Assembly (NCBI RefSeq): GCF_041296385.1
Contig: NC_091014.1
Coordinates: forward strand, 20,683,578 to 20,747,577
Reading direction: 5' to 3'
DNA length: 64,000 nucleotides
From: Aphelocoma coerulescens
Lineage: Eukaryota > Chordata > Aves > Passeriformes > Corvidae
Every line of letters starts with the position of its first letter. The first letter of the stretch is position 1. Shown here piece by piece: positions 62,988-64,000 of this stretch. The notes beneath the pieces were generated by a model. It made no database searches and had not been told where the DNA came from. It saw only the letters and a program-made list of their open reading frames with translations. A program made the position numbers and the translations under genes.

Positions 62988-63005
62988 GCTCACAATTCTC
63001 CACCA
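62988..63005 (-). other. Candidate primer-binding site
   Basis: In element sense the 5' LTR ends ..CTGCAACA, followed by AAA and then TGGTGGAGAATTGTGAGC. A PBS starts TGG (pairing with tRNA CCA) within a few bases of the LTR, so position and first bases fit. I cannot match the 18 bases to a specific tRNA from memory. Confidence 0.4.
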
Positions 63006-63008
63006 TTT

Positions 63009-63281
63009 TGTTGCAGTGGGGATACTGTAACACGCCTATATCAAACCAGGAGTCCCGTGGAAAAGAAATATACATGGACGGATTCTTGCTAGATGTTTCA
63101 GAGATGTTTATTTCCCCAGCCGCATGGCCGGGCTCTGACGAGGAACTGTTACAGTCAGGACCCGAGGGTCCTTGCCCGCGCAGGAAACACAAACCAACCC
63201 ATGGGGAACGAGGCTGAGCAGGGGCAGGGAAACCCCGTGCCTCCCCTGAGGGCTACATGGCAGGGGGAGGAGACCCCAACA
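63009..63281 (-). repeat. 5' LTR (element sense)
   Basis: This is the 273-bp partner of the left LTR. On minus it starts TGTTGGGGTCTCC and ends CTGCAACA, giving TGTTG/CAACA terminal inverted repeats. It would hold the promoter for the cold-shock gene. The CCAAT box kept in the other LTR is changed here (plus CCCAT at 63,198-63,202), which may weaken that promoter. No TATA box is evident. Confidence 0.92.
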
Positions 63282-63287
63282 TTATAA
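63282..63287. repeat. Target-site duplication, right copy (TTATAA)
   Basis: This is an exact repeat of 61,092-61,097 and directly follows the CAACA end of the right LTR. Together with the LTR ends it fixes the element boundaries to the base. Confidence 0.9.
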
Positions 63288-63671
63288 CACATTTTTATAT
63301 TGCTAGATTTTTTAACAGATTTCATAAAAACCCAAAAGAAGGTTGGTTCTATGCCTGTAATTTTTATGGACGAATAAATCTGTGAAAAGGAGTGGTTTCT
63401 GACAGCCAAATTCCATCTCTGTGCAAGCACATCATTTTCATTGTCTTTGTAAAAATATTAATTACTGTAACTAACATTCTGTACAAAATCTTGTAGATAC
63501 AGGTTTGTCACACTGAAAAACACCTGTTGAATTATAGTGGGTTTTTTACACTTCTATGTTTAAAGACTGACTGGAGACTTCTCGCAGAGAACTATGGTTC
63601 AGAGCAATAGCAATAAACAATGCAAAAAATGTGAAATAATTTCAGATCTGTATGATAGCATCTTATGTCAA
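63288..63671. other. Right flank of the LTR element, nothing recognised
   Basis: AT-rich sequence between the right target-site duplication and the terminal CR1 copy. No gene is recognised. Confidence 0.5.
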
Positions 63672-64000
63672 TTAAGCCAACTCTATGCCCAGAAAGCCAA
63701 CTGTATCCTGGGATACATCAAAAGCAGCATGGCCCGCAGGTTGAGGGAGGGGATTCTACCCCTCTGCTCCACTCTAGCGGGACCCCATGAGGCGTGCTGC
63801 ATCCAGCTCTGGAGAGACGTTGACCTGTGGGAGCGAGTCCAGAGGAGGTCACCAAGATGGTTAGGGGCATGGAGCACCTCTCCTGTGAGGAAAGCCTGGG
63901 AGAATTGGGGTTGTTCAGCCTGGAAAAGAGAAGGCTTCAGGGTGACCTAATTGTGTTCTTCCAGTAACTGAAGGGAGCCTACAAAAAAGCTGGAGAGGGA
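63672..64000 (+). mobile_element. CR1 LINE, plus sense, cut by the window edge
   Basis: CR1 wording in order: 'TGGGATACATCAAAAGCAGC', 'TGGCCCGCAGGTTGAGGGAG', 'ATTCTACCCCTCTGCTCCAC', 'GAGTCCAGAGGAGGTCACCA' and 'GGGTTGTTCAGCCTGGA'. The copy starts in the 3' part of the CR1 body and continues beyond the window. Confidence 0.9.

Larger units (their letters stand above)
61098..63281 (-). mobile_element. Complete LTR element carrying a Y-box cold-shock gene
   Basis: This 2,184-bp unit is bounded by two direct LTRs (61,098-61,369 and 63,009-63,281), both starting TGTT and ending RACA on plus, with perfect TTATAA duplications outside. The minus orientation is supported by AATAAA in both LTRs on that strand, a purine-rich stretch next to the left LTR, a TGG three bases inside the right LTR, and the direction of the only gene. 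I recognise no gag, protease, reverse transcriptase, integrase or envelope within the 1.6-kb interior. The interior is leader, a GC/CpG-rich segment, a cold-shock-domain frame and a short 3' untranslated part. It would need enzymes from another retrovirus to move. The organisation resembles host-gene-transducing retroviruses, in which viral genes are replaced by a captured, intronless host cDNA. Confidence 0.9.

Noticed and set aside
61092..63287. A piggyBac-type DNA transposon (TTAA-like target site)
   Set aside because: The duplication is TTATAA, not TTAA, and the flanking repeats are direct, not inverted, with TG..CA ends and internal poly-A signals. This fits an LTR element.
1..64000. CRISPR arrays, bacterial operons, phage genes
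   Set aside because: No regularly spaced repeats, no ribosome-binding sites with dense genes. Composition and repeats are those of a bird nuclear genome.

Overview
This window looks like gene-poor, AT-rich DNA from a songbird (passerine). It contains many remnants of CR1 LINEs in both orientations, avian-type endogenous-retrovirus LTRs, and a short composite with a tRNA-Ile-like head and a CR1-like tail on the minus strand near 30.9-31.0 kb. That last feature is the architecture I know from TguSINE1, a passerine SINE. I found no host exon, no rRNA or tRNA gene, no CRISPR array and nothing bacterial. Most open frames here are chance frames inside repeats or low-complexity DNA.

Layout. A 5'-truncated CR1 occupies about 0.85-3.18 kb in the plus orientation and is interrupted by an antisense solo LTR (2.24-2.65 kb). 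A second CR1 (6.02-6.77 kb) is followed directly by an antisense LTR (6.78-7.31 kb). A plus-strand LTR lies at 8.19-8.76 kb, and a weaker LTR candidate at 10.35-11.07 kb. From 11 to 52 kb the sequence is mostly unannotatable AT-rich DNA with a CR1 at 27.6-28.6 kb, the SINE at 30.9 kb, a CR1 tail at 37.5 kb, two possible ancient MIR-like SINEs and a few microsatellites. From 53 kb the character changes: an antisense CR1 (53.0-53.7 kb), an isolated CpG-island-like block (54.0-54.5 kb), an antisense LTR (58.1-58.5 kb), an LTR/promoter-like segment (60.1-60.6 kb), a complete LTR element (61.1-63.3 kb) and a CR1 running off the right edge.

The notable object is the element at 61,098-63,281. Two direct repeats of 272 and 273 bp begin TGTT and end RACA, are about 95% identical, and are flanked by a perfect 6-bp target-site duplication (TTATAA). 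This is a structurally complete LTR retrotransposon of about 2.2 kb. I recognise no gag, pro, pol or env inside it. Its only recognisable gene, on the minus strand in the same sense as the LTR polyadenylation signals, is an intronless open frame with a Y-box-protein-type cold-shock domain (RNP1 and RNP2 motifs visible). The simplest reading is that an avian endogenous retrovirus captured a host Y-box mRNA and that the product spread as a non-autonomous, LTR-driven unit. The LTR boundaries, duplication and domain are seen directly. Capture, trans-mobilisation and any function are inference.
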